Shown: positions 1 to 11,888, counted from the first letter of the stretch. The stretch is DNA of 64,000 nt from Calvatia gigantea (GCA_025093985.1 JACAAK010000007.1:1178001-1242000), one strand, 5' to 3'. Notes: generated from the sequence alone by a model not told the origin. Program-made: numbers and translations.

Positions 1-3000
1 CGCACCTGGTTGGATGGAGTATTCACAGCAGGTAAGGGTTTCTCAGCCAAAGCTGGTGAAGGAGCCGGACTCTGCGACTCAGTTGACCTTGCCCGAGCTA
101 ACCTCGACGAAAAGAATGATCCAATCCCGGTTCCCCACGTTGACACTGATGAAGCGGCAGCCGATGCCGCATTTGTTGCGGTCGCTGGGGCATTTGTTGC
201 AGGGACTTGTCCTACAGGAGAAGGTGAAACCGCAGATGTAGGTGATGTGAGCGACTGACAATAGCGAGAACGGCCTCAAGGCGGGTTTCGGGGTTTCTCC
301 CAACCCCGGTGCTCCTCCCTGTGTATTGTGACCATCCAAGTCCGACCTTGAAACTTCAACAGGTGTGCTCAATCCCGAGGCGTCCGACGTGGTGGATGTA
401 GAAGTGGATGTAGCAGATGAAGTGTTTATCTGCCTTTGCGTCCATCTTTCTCGAACTCCTTCCACAGCCTTGAAGAAATTTGTTGACCCAGTTGCCAGTG
501 TCCGTGCAACCGCTTCTCGGGCAGGTGCGAGCTGTTGTTCCAGTTTGAGTTCCTGGATGCCTTCTTGCAAACGGAGGCCAATGTCGGCTACGACAGAGGG
601 TTTCTCTGTACACGGGTGTCTACATGTGTTGTCAAAAATCTATATTTGGTATTCAGTTGGAAACCGTATGAAGCGTACCTTGGTTCGACAATATCAAAGA
701 TCAATGGATCCGTAATGCGGTCCCAGACGGCATAAGCGTTAGTGCCCCTGAACTCGGATACCCATAGTGGGTTGAAGTCATCCGTATTCGATGCATCGCC
801 TCCTAGAAAAGGGTTAAGGGGCACATCCAATTACAAGAGTGCAAGGACTGACCTGTTCCCCCTGTGATCAGTACACCACTTCCTTCACCCTTTAACACAA
901 AGTCGTGATATTTAACAGACGCCAGCGCTGCAGAGACGTACTCCTCGAACTGCCCAAATTCAGTATCGGTCGGATGACGCTTGACTCGGGCCGCATACCT
1001 TGGTTCGCAGATAATCATCACTACCTTTAAATCTGCATCCATTTTGAGCAACCCAGTCACATAGAATATGATCTCAAACTCACTGCAGTGTCAATGGATT
1101 TCTAGGATTTGTATCATCCCAACTCGCATTCACGTCATTCACTATATCATCCATCCACTTTCTATCTGCGGCCGTCAGTCCTGCTGAACGTTCCAACTTG
1201 GGATCACGGAATTCAATCGTCCCCGTCTCAGTCTAGGCGAATTGCGGGAATTGTTAGTATAGCGACGACGGCAGTTGAATTCTTACTCACATTAACCAAC
1301 AAATCAACCTCCTTCTGCTGCGTGACAATCGAATTTGTACTCCCACAAAGCCAGCTTGGGGTATCTTTAATCATATCTAATTGTTGCAAAGGAAGGTACG
1401 GTTGGAAAAATGCATCCTGTCGTCGTACAACGCCGGGTCAGGAAACTTTGCGAAGGCGGAATGGGAAAACGCACTTTGCCGAAAACATCTAGCGGCAGTC
1501 CCATGTAAGCCATCATACTTTTATGGTCGGACGTTTTCAGTGAATTAGGTCGTGAAAGCGTTGGTGCGCGATTGGCGAGAGGCGGAGATCCACAATCTTC
1601 TAGTGTTTGGAGCAAGCCTGATGCAGATATGAGAATTCATGGAATAGAACACGGATATTGAAAGTGGTACCTGGTAATAGTGATATCAAAGAGTACTGGT
1701 ACGTGCATAATCGTTCCACTGGGTGACCGTAAAACATGATCTTTGCAAGTATTTTGTCAGCCTATGCTTTGGTGCCTAGTGGAACGGTAATCACCCGTTT
1801 TTGTAATATTAAAGCCTTAACAAGAATGAGTGTGCGATGGCGGAAGGTGTGGACAAATTCCCGTCTAACAGATGGATGATGAGTGTCATCGAAACAAGAC
1901 TGAAGAGGTAGTTATGAGGATACACACAAACTTGTTCCTATTTGACATGTGAGTTACAACGTCTGAGGAAAAGCGGGTGAGGCTTACCCATATAGAGCCC
2001 ACTTTCTGTCAATTGTCCTCTTAGACTGGGCTCGAGTGTGACTGAAAAATCTTCTAGTATACTGGTATCTGAGAAATCTCTGCAAGGAACGATGAGATTA
2101 CAGATAGCATGTCAAATACGACCAGAGACTACCTTTGCTGGAAAAGGGCGGTCGTGACAACACCAAGCTTATCCCTGAATTCGGTTACTTTAACAACAAT
2201 CTTGGATAGTGGACATCGATCACCTTACCGAATAGGGCCAAAGACCGGTTTGGACGCCAAAACGACGACCGCCTTCTGAACGGTAGAACGAGTAACATCC
2301 GGGTCCTTCACAAGCAGCGATCTAGCAGCTATTTGTTGGTTACACCTAACAAGCATGTAAGCGTGATAAAAATATCCTTCGGGGAAACAACTTGCGAGAT
2401 GCCAAAAATAGTCGTGGTATGCGGTCCAGAAGGGACCAGGTGGAAATACGAATAGTCTTCAGAGCTCTGGGTGACTATGAGTGAGATCACGAGAAGTCAA
2501 CGGGAGAGGTGACTCACGAGGTGAGCCCCATCAGGAAGCGCCAGAAACGGCAGGATCTTCGCCACCTCTTCATTGTCAAAAATCTGGCCTTTTGACCACT
2601 CTATTCGAGGCCCAACCTGGAGGCTTTATGAGTGGAAGGTTAACGTGACAAAAGGTGATGATGACACACCAGATGGTTAAAGTCGACCAACGCGATACCC
2701 AATACCAGGGGCCCTTGAGGGGGAGTAACGAGCAAAGACTCGGGTCTTGCCTTGCGTGAAGACGTAGTAGATGTGAAAGAAGATATAGATACAGTATCGT
2801 CCGCACTGGGGTTGGTTGGCGGATAAGTTGTTGGGGGCACCGTGGCAGACACTGGTACGGGTGGGGATGCAGGCAGGGAAGGTACGGACATATTCTCCTT
2901 GGTCGCAGTCAACGGTTCCTCCTCGTAGACTGAAGGCGGAGCACTGGTATTCGGTGTTTCCCCAGTGACTGACATTCTATGTTTATACAAACTCATATCA

Positions 3001-3278
3001 TCCATATCTGAACTAAAATCCGTGTCCACCGTGTACTGGTTAGATTCTCGTTTGTCATTGGTGCGCAAGAAAGCGCCCGGGTTTGCAAGAAACCTTCGGG
3101 TGTCGGAATCATGGGTTGCAGCTGACTGTCTACGAGATCCAGTTGGCGAGTCGAGAGGAATGGAACGCTGGGATGCGGTGTCTGCGTCAGAATCTGGGTC
3201 ATCGTGTAGTGGGTGTAGTATCTGAGAAGCAGAGGGTGTTGTAGAGGGCGATACAGGTGGTAGTTGGAGGGACGTCAT
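1..3278 (-). CDS. AVL9: AVL9-type late secretory pathway protein (DENN-related), 3' end beyond window
   Basis: Avl9 acts in late exocytic transport, in vesicle exit from the Golgi. The minus strand splices into a continuous Avl9 sequence: a Ser/Thr/Pro-rich N-terminus (about 3278-2700), then LVDFNHLVGPRIEWSKGQ and KILPFLALPDGAH (2660-2515), CNQQIAARSLLVKDP and VVLASKPVFGPIR (2350-2230), HPVERLCTYQYSLISLLP (1735-1690), AFFQPYLPLQQLDMIKD and CGSTNSIVTQQKEVD (1415-1290), FEEYVSAALASVKYHDF (945-895), NPLWVSEF and WDRITDPLIFDIVEPR (780-690), and a helix ending in AREAVARTL (570-490). A Ser-rich tail containing TWGTGIGSFFSSR runs off position 1, so the C-terminus is missing. I chose the ATG at 3278; an in-frame ATG may lie further upstream. 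At least ten introns of about 50-90 nt have GT-AG ends, and I saw no frame break. The gene diverges from the next one over roughly 290 bp. Confidence 0.9.
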
Positions 3279-3565
3279 GTTTTTTGGTTGAAATGGATGA
3301 TGAAAACGAGTGTCGTCGTGGCAATGTGTCCGGTGGTCCGTTGCTTCGATGGTTGTCGTGCTGTCCTCCAACAACTCGCATCCTCAGGATCAGTCACTGA
3401 TTATGTCATCCAGATAAGATTTTGGCCAACGAGATAAGATGAATGGGGTTGCCTCTGCTCCATCACCGGCAGGCAGTGGCCCCGCCAACCATCATGTAAC
3501 AAAACGGGACAAGCGTCTGCTTCCGGGTTGTTTTCCCTGGCTTTAATTTGGGGCCCTCCGTGCCT

Positions 3566-4745
3566 ATGCTTCGTTTCACCATGTCCCCAAACCTCGTCCT
3601 TGCCCTCTTAACGTGCTGGGTCTCCTGTTCCTTTACCATTCCGCTCGGACCCGCCGCTGGTCCCGAGTATGTCGTGGCGTTCTCGGGAATACCACTCCTT
3701 AGAACATATTTGCATCACTTTCGGGGTCAACGTACCTCACAAACAGAACTTTCAGTGCAGAACAATGACGAAGAGCCGCCTGGTTGGTACAACCCCAGGA
3801 CCAACGGCGGACGGATGCTCGATGTACGCCGAAAGCGCAGTAAATGGCGCAATTCTACTTAAAATTATTCCAGTTCACCACAAGGCGTCTCGGAGAGCCA
3901 CTGAATGTGATTATCTCTGGTCGCTCGGATCCTTTCATCCTTACCGACGACGGTCTTCATTTTTACGCTAAGTGATCATCCACTTCCCGATTGGAGGAAA
4001 ACACTCTAATTTCCTCTCAGGTCGCTGGGCTTCTCGGAAGAGTGCTTAGGACTCCATTATGGCCACCTGCATGAAGCGGACCTGGGTGACGGCGACAACC
4101 GCAAAACCGAGCAATATCTCGCACGCCAATACTATTTCCCAATATGGGGTACGTGCTGGGAGAGCCTTGCAGGTACGGTAGCATGACCCAAAAAAGCAGT
4201 CCCGTGCTGAGATAACCCAATCTAGGGGGCCACCACTTTCGCGCATGGAAGCAAAATGGGACTTTGGCCAATAGCGGCGCGTGGTTCATTGGGTACGTGT
4301 GTCGTCTGCTTCACGTTTCATTGCCCCTCGATTCTGACCCCGAACACGTGTAGAGCGTCTAAAGAACTTGTAAGTCCACAGTAGTGCTTCCCTGGAGGGT
4401 ATGCGAAGCTGATTTGGGTGTATAGGACTCCAGACAACGTCATCGTATAGTCCCGAACGGATACAATCTCGGTATGATTCCATAGTTTTATCCTCGTAAT
4501 ACCCGCCATTCATGGAGGTTAGGTCGAGATCACCTTGTGGAGCGCGCCACCTCCGGCGGTAGCTGGAAGGGTAGATCCTGGAAGGCACAAGTCGAATGGC
4601 GCACTGATCTCTTAGAGGAAGGGAGCGAAGGTGAGGACGTCATCAACGTTCCAAGGTCATCCTGAAAATATATTTCCAAGGCGTCAACCATGGCATTGGA
4701 CAAGATGGACGTGTCGCTATCCTTACAGTTCACCCAATTCCTTAA
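3566..4745 (+). CDS. Secreted protein of unknown function, 8 exons, 269 aa
   Basis: I cannot assign a function. A hydrophobic N-terminal segment (from MLRF, with a second ATG at 3581) looks like a signal peptide. Eight exons join in phase: 3566-3823, 3874-3971, 4021-4172, 4226-4292, 4354-4369, 4426-4471, 4523-4630 and 4681-4745. The product contains DFTTRRLGEPLNVIISG, SLGFSEECLGLHYGHLHEAD, YYFPIWGTCWESLAGGHHFR, IVPNGYNLGRDHLVER, SWKAQVEWR and GVNHGIGQDGRVAILTV. This resembles a widespread agaricomycete secreted family as I remember it, with conserved Trp, Cys and His. Exon 5 is only 16 nt. Long minus-strand ORFs over the same bases are shadows. The 3' half is repeated as a pseudogene near 7.1-7.8 kb. 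Confidence 0.72.
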
Positions 4746-5338
4746 TCTCAAGTAATCTTACCAACTTCAATGACTTAGAATCGGTGCACATATTATTGTT
4801 GCTGATCACATGCCATACACACTTACGACTTATACTGGGCCTTCTTTGATTTACAATGTTCTCATATTGTTTATGACCGCTGTACTTCATTATTTCGATT
4901 AGATATCGACATGAGTTGTTTTGCAAACAGATCACATTCATTTACGAACATGCACCGGCGTGCGTACTCTTTCGATGGTGTTTCTCCTATCTGTATACTT
5001 CCTCTTGTCTCTCGTTATTGCTTCATTAATTTATGTCTATATTTCACCTTGACCGCACCTCGGAGCATAAAAAACACATACTGCATCACGTATGGACACC
5101 TCAATTCTTGCGCCCGCCTTGAGAAGCTGTACTGCTTGTTGTTCCCTCAGATCTTCCATTCCGGGTGGGGTACCGAATTGATATTGGGGAATGTTCCCAT
5201 TTCTCCTATGAAGGAAAATTTCATAGTGTTGTAAGGGGAATAAGACATCGTGTGTCTCAGAGTTTCGTTATAAACCCGTATAATTCTAGTGCCATGTTGA
5301 CAGTCTTCTCTTTGCAATCACCCATCCAGACAGCGAGA
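4746..5338 (+). other. Intergenic region, promoter of first BTB gene
   Basis: AT-rich spacer with no supported gene. Its last 100 bases, from about 5235, resemble the regions just upstream of the second BTB gene (about 8170) and of the BTB remnant (about 9885). The duplicated unit therefore carried the promoter and 5' leader. Confidence 0.5.
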
Positions 5339-6662
5339 ATGCAAGACACATCCGCCCGACTTGGACTTGAAACCTCTCAACCCGTTGAAACCCCTCTATC
5401 TCAGAGCAGCACTATCGTAGATGCCAGTAAAGTAATCGTCAAAAGGGATCCGAAATGGTACAAGGACCATGGCGATGTAGTGCTGTTGGTTGAGGACCGG
5501 TTATTTAAGGTGACGAATGACAGTACATATAATATGACCCTCGCATCCTCACCAGTCTTTCAGGTCCATAAGTTTTTACTTGTGCAAGGTTCACCATTTT
5601 TCCAAGCACTATTTACGCTGCCTCAAAGCAAGGATTCCAATGAAGGTGAGGTAGAAGGACAATCCGACGAGAATCCAATTGTTTGTTATGGGGACAATGT
5701 TGAAGATTTCCGAGCCTTGTGCTGGTGTTTGTATGCCAGGTAATCTACCTCCCTTGCACACTTTCCGAAATCATACCCAATACCTCAGGATGCCTGATAT
5801 TATGGCGCAGCTAAATTGGGACACTGCAGATATCCCCAAAATTACTCGGCTCCTGGCCATATCTCATAAGTATGAGCTTAAGGACTTCCAAGACTGGGCC
5901 TTGGATCATGTGCTTGACCCACTTTCCTCCGGACGACTGACGGAGTTTTACGCAAAGTTCGAGTCGTGGAAGGAGGTTTGCAGGCTCTTCCGTCTTGCAT
6001 CCCAGTGCGGCAGGACCACACTAAGCCAGCGCATGGAGCAGGACATGCTCGATCGTATCAGCTCAGCACAGAGCGAGCGACTTGCTTTTATTGCCTTCGA
6101 AAATGCCCTTGAAGCCGCAGAGGCCTCCAGTGGTTCACGCCAATTCCATGGGAAGGTGTACTATACCTACATCAAGGCAATTGGCATGTACGACTTGCGG
6201 AGACGGAATCGCTTTGGCCCAAGCTGGACTGCCGAAGCCAGTTCCAAGACTAACGATTCCCTCTATGGACTTAGCTACCAGCGAAGGCACTGCGTATATC
6301 GAGGATTCTGGTCCTTGGGGCAACTCCGACATAGGTTATCGGAACTGCCGAAGTTGGATGGTTGTCCACCATGCTCGGGCAGCCACGTCCGCTGTCATAT
6401 ATCGGTATGGCAGGCACGGTGGGAAGGGGTCTTGGATCGAGCAGCACGAGAAGGAAGGCCATTGATCGATCCAGGGGAATTGATCTTAGAGGTGGAAAAA
6501 GAGTTCCGCAAACCTATTCAATCCCGTAGCAGGTCCCCAAGCTCAATTTCTAGGAACACGCCTTGCGATGCTTGGATTATTGAACAAGTGAGCTTGATGA
6601 GGGAGAGCTTTGATAGTAGCCTCGCTAATCATTTCTTGGGGTTCCCAATGAATAGTATGTAG
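5339..6662 (+). CDS. BTB/POZ domain protein, tandem copy 1 (406 aa)
   Basis: BTB domains mediate dimerisation and often act as adaptors for cullin-3 ubiquitin ligases; no target can be inferred. Exons are 5339-5509, 5564-5739 and 5789-6662. The N-terminal BTB core reads HGDVVLLVEDRLFK, then VHKFLLVQGSPFFQALF, and ends at FRALCWCLYAR. The C-terminal half is the helical tail common in agaricomycete BTB proteins, including AISHKYELKDFQDWALD and RGFWSLGQLRHRL. The first intron (54 nt) is a multiple of three without a stop, so an unspliced reading looks open; the paralogue shows it is an intron. The start at 5339 matches the starts of copies 2 and 3. Confidence 0.82.
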
Positions 6663-7137
6663 AAGTCGGACCATTCTTGCCTAACGTTACTTACAGAAGA
6701 GACTTTTATCTAAACCACCGAACCTGAATACCCGAGCCTGCATCCACCCGCTCTTCTCATCAATTATTTTGAATATGTTTTGTTCACGACTTGGACGCTT
6801 GCAGTCAAACTCTGTATCGGCTGAGTTGCTGAACCTCCACCTCCTCGTTTCTCTCAGTACAATAATATCAGGTTCCCTTATTAGGTATCAACATAAACAA
6901 ACGGATCCAACTCGGATCTATACGAACGTCTGGACTTCCTCTCCCCCCCTTTAGTTTCTCCTTTTACGATACGTATACCTTCTCTTGTAGACCACCGAGA
7001 ACACCCATTTCTCGGCGTGGCTCATGAGTTCTATTTCTCTCAAGTAACCTCCTAGTGAGCCTTCGGAGTCCAGCGATTCAAGGGACGTGATCCCACTCGC
7101 CACGCTCGTTGATTGCCCTTCATCGATCATCCTCCTT
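6663..7137. other. Intergenic spacer
   Basis: I see no gene here. The spacer separates the first BTB gene from the decayed secreted-gene copy, and the duplication breakpoint should lie near its right end. Confidence 0.4.
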
Positions 7138-7805
7138 CAACAACCACGCAATATCTCGCACGCCAGCACTACTTTCAAATATGGGGTACATTCTAGGCGG
7201 GCCTTGCAGATACGATAGTCTGACCCGAAAAAGTGATCTTGCGCTGAGGTAACACCACAAAGGGGGCCACCACTTTCGAGCATGGAAGCAAAATAGGGTT
7301 TTGGCTAATAGCGGGACATGGTTCACCAACATTTGGTGCGCGTGCCGTCCGCTTACCTTTCGCCGTCCCTCGAAGATCAATGCTCTAACCCCAAACACGT
7401 GCGGAGCATCGAAAGATTTTGTAAGTCCATTGTAGTGAGCCTTCGGGGGACAGCATATAATGTTGGCGTATGGGACTCCAGACAACGTTATCGTATTGTT
7501 CCGAATGGATACAATCTCGTTATGAACCCATGATATCATTCTCGCAAACCCCAGCTTATGTAGGACAGGTCGAGGATACCTTGCAAAACACGCCACCTTT
7601 GGCGGTAGCTGGAAGAGTCGGTCCTGGGAAGCACAAGTCGAATGGCGCACCGATCTCTTGGAGGAAGGGCGCGGAGGTGGGGATGTCGTCAACCTGTTCC
7701 AAGGATATCTTAAAAAATCATATTTTCAAGGCGTCAATCATGACACTAAGCAAGATGGACGCGTCACTAACCTTACAGTTTCCCCAATCCCTTAATCTCA
7801 AAGAG
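7138..7805 (+). pseudogene. Decayed 3' copy of the secreted-protein gene at 3.6-4.7 kb
   Basis: This stretch matches 4110-4745 of the upstream secreted gene at the DNA level but lacks its first exons and signal peptide. Recognisable remains include QYLARQHYF, a GHHFRAW equivalent, IVPNGYNL and the terminal DGRVTNLTVSPIP segment. An in-frame TAG replaces the Cys-Trp of the CWESL motif (about 7190), and splice junctions and frames are disturbed further on. It directly precedes the second BTB gene, as the parent precedes the first, so it marks a tandem duplication of the gene pair. The long minus-strand ORF across it (7120-7692) is not supported. Confidence 0.7.
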
Positions 7806-8266
7806 TTATCCCAACTTCGCCGACCTAAACAACACATGCCATACATACCCATGATTCATCCTGGACCCTAAGCATGACTTTGATGATTTATGATGTTCAT
7901 GTCTTCCTGGACGTGGTATTTTCATTTGTTATACCAGTTCGATGCTAACATAAGTGTCGATTATTATTTTACTGGAAGTCGCCGCATAGAGCATATTCAT
8001 TGACAATTGCGCACCATTTACGCTCACTAGACTTGTCGGATTCCGGGGATTCATCATGTCGGTGAATACCTATGTTTGTACCTGGATTCGCCAATCTGGC
8101 GGAGATGACATGCTGGCATTCACAGACACCCCCCGTTGCCAGGTGCCGTGAAGCCAGAGCCGTGGAGAGAGTGTGATGTAGATAAGACCTCGTGTATCAG
8201 CTTAATCATGCTTCAGCGCGCAGCGCTCACCAGCCTCCTTTCACAATCACCCACCGAAACAACGAA
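7806..8266 (+). other. Intergenic region, promoter of second BTB gene
   Basis: No gene seen. From about 8170 to the start codon it shares its leader with the other two BTB copies. Confidence 0.4.
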
Positions 8267-9583
8267 ATGGGGGACATACCCACCCAATTTGAACCTGAAA
8301 TCGCTCAAACAGCTGTGGCTCCTTTATCTCAAAGTGGCGCGGTAGAAATTGAGAATGTTGGTGTTAAACATGTCAGGGATAAGGATTGGTACTTGAATGA
8401 CGGCGATGTAGTGCTATTGGTTAAGGACAGATTATTCAAGGTGAAAATGGGCGGTACCTGTGATATATACGAGCCCTTGTGTTCTCACAAGTCATTCAGG
8501 TTCACAAATTCTTATTTGTGCGAGATTCGACGTTTTTCCGAGACCTCTTTTCGCTGCCTCAGAGCGGGGATTCCAATGAAGGCAGGACAGAGGGACAGTC
8601 GGACGAGAATCCGATTATTTGTCACGGAGACAGCGTTGAAGATTTCCGGGCCCTGTGTTGGGGTTTATACGCAAGGTGGTTTACCTCCGTCATACACTCG
8701 TAAAAATTCTAATTCATATCACAGACCACCTGAAGTCTTAGCACAACAAAATCAGGACACCGTCGACATCCCCAAAATCGCTCGGGTCCTGGCCATGTCT
8801 CATAAATACGACATTGTTGTCTTTCGGGACTGGGCTTTGGACACCCTCGAGGCATTTTCTTCCGTGCAACCCGCGGACCTTTTTCTCAAGCTCAGTGTAT
8901 GGAAGGAGATTCGTAGAACCCTCCATCTTGCATCCCAATGCCGGAGGGATGCCCTAGTCGAACGTATGGAACAGACCTGGCTCGCCTTTATCCGCTTATC
9001 AATTGGCGACTCGGAGCGAGTCAAATTCATTGCTTTCTTTCATGCTCTGGAGACTGCAGAGCACTCCAGTGTCTTACGTCAGTTCCATGGGAAGGTATAT
9101 TATGCCTACCTTCAAAAACTTGGGATATTCGATTTACGCGCTCGGGATGACTTCGGCACGACCTGCATAACGGGCTCGTCGTCCGATATTGATCAATCCC
9201 TCTCCGAGTTTAGCCCTCAACGAAAGGAATGCATTTATCGAGGATTTTGGTCGTTGACGCAGCTTCGGCTCAAATTGTCGCAACCGCCAAAGCTGAGTGA
9301 CAACCCTCCATGCTCAGGCAACCATACTCGCGATTGTGAACCCGCGTGGCGGGCATGGTGGAAACGAGTGCTGACTAGAGCGGCGCGAAATGGAAGGCAG
9401 TTGAACGACCCAGGGGAATTGATCAACGAGATACAGAAGCGGCTCGTCTACCCCATTCAGTGCCGGACTCCTGATTCTGATTCTGAGATCATACCCTGCA
9501 ACAGACGGATTGAAGAGCAAGTCAACCTGATGAAAGGAAATTTTTACGACAGCCTCGCTGATCGCTTCCTGGGTCCCCAATGA
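8267..9583 (+). CDS. BTB/POZ domain protein, tandem copy 2 (402 aa)
   Basis: Paralogue of the BTB gene at 5.3-6.7 kb with identical intron positions; exons 8267-8440, 8500-8675 and 8725-9583 keep frame throughout. BTB core: GDVVLLVKDRLFK joined to VHKFLFVRDSTFFRDLFSLP, ending at FRALCWGLYAR. The tail includes VLAMSHKYDIVVFRDWALD and RGFWSLTQLRLKL. Reading straight through intron 1 (59 nt, not a multiple of three) gives a false frame change in the BTB core, which splicing removes. The product has no signal peptide or membrane segment and is probably a cytosolic or nuclear adaptor. Divergence from copy 1 is substantial, so the duplication is not recent. Confidence 0.82.
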   Translation: MGDIPTQFEPEIAQTAVAPLSQSGAVEIENVGVKHVRDKDWYLNDGDVVLLVKDRLFKVKMGGTCDIYEPLCSHKSFRFTNSYLCEIRRFSETSFRCLRAGIPMKAGQRDSRTRIRLFVTETALKISGPCVGVYTQGGLPPSYTRKNSNSYHRPPEVLAQQNQDTVDIPKIARVLAMSHKYDIVVFRDWALDTLEAFSSVQPADLFLKLSVWKEIRRTLHLASQCRRDALVERMEQTWLAFIRLSIGDSERVKFIAFFHALETAEHSSVLRQFHGKVYYAYLQKLGIFDLRARDDFGTTCITGSSSDIDQSLSEFSPQRKECIYRGFWSLTQLRLKLSQPPKLSDNPPCSGNHTRDCEPAWRAWWKRVLTRAARNGRQLNDPGELINEIQKRLVYPIQCRTPDSDSEIIPCNRRIEEQVNLMKGNFYDSLADRFLGPQ

Positions 9584-9883
9584 AGTAGGAGTTGGACTCA
9601 TTGATACCAGGAATCGGGCACGCTGCCATATATGGTTTCATATATTACCTCAATCGTTGGCGTATCATACTTGACGTTCTCCTTCCGACTCAAATAATTC
9701 ATAGGTTATCAGTCACTTGTCTATCAACGTCATAACAAACGCGCGTGATTGGTTCCTCTCCTATGTCTCTGTTGGTACTGATGTGAGCACATGACGTCAG
9801 CTATACTTCGTCATGTATTGTGGTGACTGCGAGCAGATACTTATCATGTTTCTTACGGGTTATCATACAGACACGAAGTCGAA

Positions 9884-10025
9884 GTGGTGTGATGAAGATA
9901 AGCCACCGTGTGTCTCAAAGTTATGTTACGCCCCTAACCTCATGTTAACATCTTTCTCTCACAGCTACCCCCTCAGACAACGAGATGGGGGACACTTCCG
10001 CTCAACTTGGGCTTGAAATCTTTCA
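9884..10025 (+). pseudogene. 5' remnant of a third BTB copy
   Basis: The leader and the first codons (MGDTSAQLGLE at 9985) match the starts of the two complete BTB genes, MQDTSARLGLE and MGDIPTQFEPE. Similarity stops after about 14 codons and no BTB core follows. An open frame continues to 10260 but resembles nothing in the family. It is best read as the edge of a truncated third repeat unit. Confidence 0.6.
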
Positions 10026-10512
10026 GCTTGATTACGGCGGTTGTGCAGGCACCACAACGGGCGAGGTGTTGATTCCCAACCGGGTCTTATCTCGTCTGTC
10101 CCGTCACTCCTCGTTTGGGGAGGTCAGTGTCTTGTTTGACAGGCGGTCGCGATTTTGCGAGAATTCAAGACGCAAGGAGAAAAATCGCATTTTAAAGCCT
10201 ATCTTCCGCATATCCCGCCATTGGAGGCATGAGGTTTTCAAGGGAAATATACTCTACTGACATGATAAATGTGATGAGCGAAGTGACAACTCACCCTTCA
10301 TGCTTCAAGCTTCAGGCCTCCAGTCTGAAGCTGTTTAATGACGCTATTTAGTGTTGGTCGAGAACGTTGTGATAAAAATAGAGCCCCTCCTTAAATACAG
10401 CATTGTTTGTGATTATTGAATCCCAAAGGCCAACAATCAAAACTTCAGATCTTCGACATATCAGAGACCATTGAATGGACATAACCACGGATATCCTCCT
10501 TTAACGTCAATC
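10026..10512. other. Intergenic region upstream of EBP2
   Basis: No gene supported. A short imperfect inverted repeat, cttcaggcctcc followed by agtctgaag, lies near 10310-10335, and a Kozak-like start follows at 10513. Confidence 0.35.
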
Positions 10513-11888
10513 ATGGCCAAGTCTCGAAAAAAAACCACCGCTGCCATTTCCACGCCCACCGTGCGGGAATCACTATATCAGGAGGATGGTGAGGGTGAGG
10601 GTGTCGACCAAGAAGGCATGGAGCGTCTCATGAAGCTATTGGGTGAAGATGGGTTGGATGAATTTGATAGAGCGCAGTTGATGGGCCTGGGTGGGGAAGG
10701 TGACAAAGACAGTGAAGACGAGGAGGGAGGAGGGGAGGCGTCAAGTGAAGAAGAAGATGCAGGTAATGGCAGGGCAGGGGGTGAGGGCGAGGAAATAATA
10801 AATGGTGAAGAGGACGAAGTACACGACAACGCCGACACCGATGGAGACGAGGAAGAAGACGACGCGGTGCCTCTGGACGAAGTAGAATCTATAGACGGCG
10901 ACACCGTACCACAACAAAAGCTCGAAATTGACAATAAGGTGTGCAATCCCCTGGTCTCTTCCCACATTTTTCCGGTGTTCAGGTTACTCGTTTAATCGCA
11001 GGTTGCTCTCGAGCGCATCCGTCAAACCATTCAACTAGACCCTTCACTATCCTGGACTGAAACTCTTACACTCACGCATCCCGAAAAAATTGAAGTGGAT
11101 GTCAACGATGATCTCAATCGTGAGCTTGCATTGTACGCACCCCTTACCCCTTACTTTCTGATCACTAAACCTCATTTGACTCCCATGGCTCGCTAGCTAT
11201 AAACAAGCTCTCCATGGTGCTCAAACGGCTCATACCCTCGCCGCTAAACACAACTTCCTTTTCACCCGTCCCTCGGACTATTTTGCCGAAATGGTCAAAT
11301 CCGACGCACATATGGAACGCATTCGCCAACGGTTGTTAAACGAGAGCGCTACCATTCAAAAAAAGCGAAGAGAAGAGAAAGGAAAGGGAAGGCAAAAAAT
11401 TCGGAAAGCATGTTCAGCTTGAAAAATTAAAGGAGCGAGAGAAATCAAAGAAGGAAATGGAGGAGAGGTTGAAGAATCTGAAACGAAGTGTGTCCAACAA
11501 CCTTTTTTCACACTTTCGTTTCTCAAAGGAATCGCTTTTTTCATCGCAAGAGCGGAAGGACATGTTGGATAATCCTCAAAGAAACAATGACGAAGACTTC
11601 GATGTCGCCGTAGAAGAAGCAATCTCCGACCGTCCTTCTAAGCGAAGCAAACCCTCTGGGGGCAGCACCGCAAACAAGAACCCTCGGATACCTCGCCAGG
11701 CGCGTGACAAGAAGTTCGGTTTCGGTGGTGCAGGTCGAAGATCGAAACAGAATACGAAGGAATCAACAGATAGCTTCGGCTCTGGTGCCGGGAGGGGAAA
11801 GAAAGGCAAGGGGGGTGTTAGCGGAGGGGGTGGAAAGAAGAAAAGGCCAGGAAAGTCGAAGCGGCTGTCCGCACGTAGCAAGTCGTAA
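10513..11888 (+). CDS. EBP2: rRNA-processing protein EBP2, one apparent +1 frameshift
   Basis: Ebp2 is a nucleolar protein needed for 60S ribosome biogenesis and 27S pre-rRNA processing. Exons are 10513-10938, 11002-11132, 11197-11487 and 11551-11888. The N-terminus is strongly acidic. The core reads LERIRQTIQLDPSLSWTETL, DVNDDLNRELAF, YKQALHGAQ and SDAHMERIRQRLLNESATI. It is followed by a basic coiled coil and a Lys/Gly-rich tail with KFGFGGAGRRSKQNTKEST and RPGKSKR. After ATIQ the conserved frame (SEEKRKEREGKKFGKHVQLE) continues only if one A of the run at 11358-11364 is removed. With that change the model is 394 aa and all junctions are in phase. Because the rest is conserved and the yeast gene is essential, a sequence error is more likely than loss. 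Confidence 0.88.

Noticed and set aside
4017..4588. Long minus-strand ORFs opposite the secreted-protein gene
   Set aside because: The plus strand splices into a coherent 269-aa protein; the minus frames change between the two repeat copies and resemble nothing.
7120..7692. 190-codon minus-strand ORF
   Set aside because: It is antisense to the pseudogene copy of the secreted gene and is open by chance.
8441..8499. Apparent frameshift inside the BTB domain of copy 2
   Set aside because: It is an intron at the position conserved in all three BTB genes; splicing restores the domain.
10578..10967. Ser-rich minus-strand ORF
   Set aside because: Complement of the acidic EBP2 N-terminus; low-complexity shadow.
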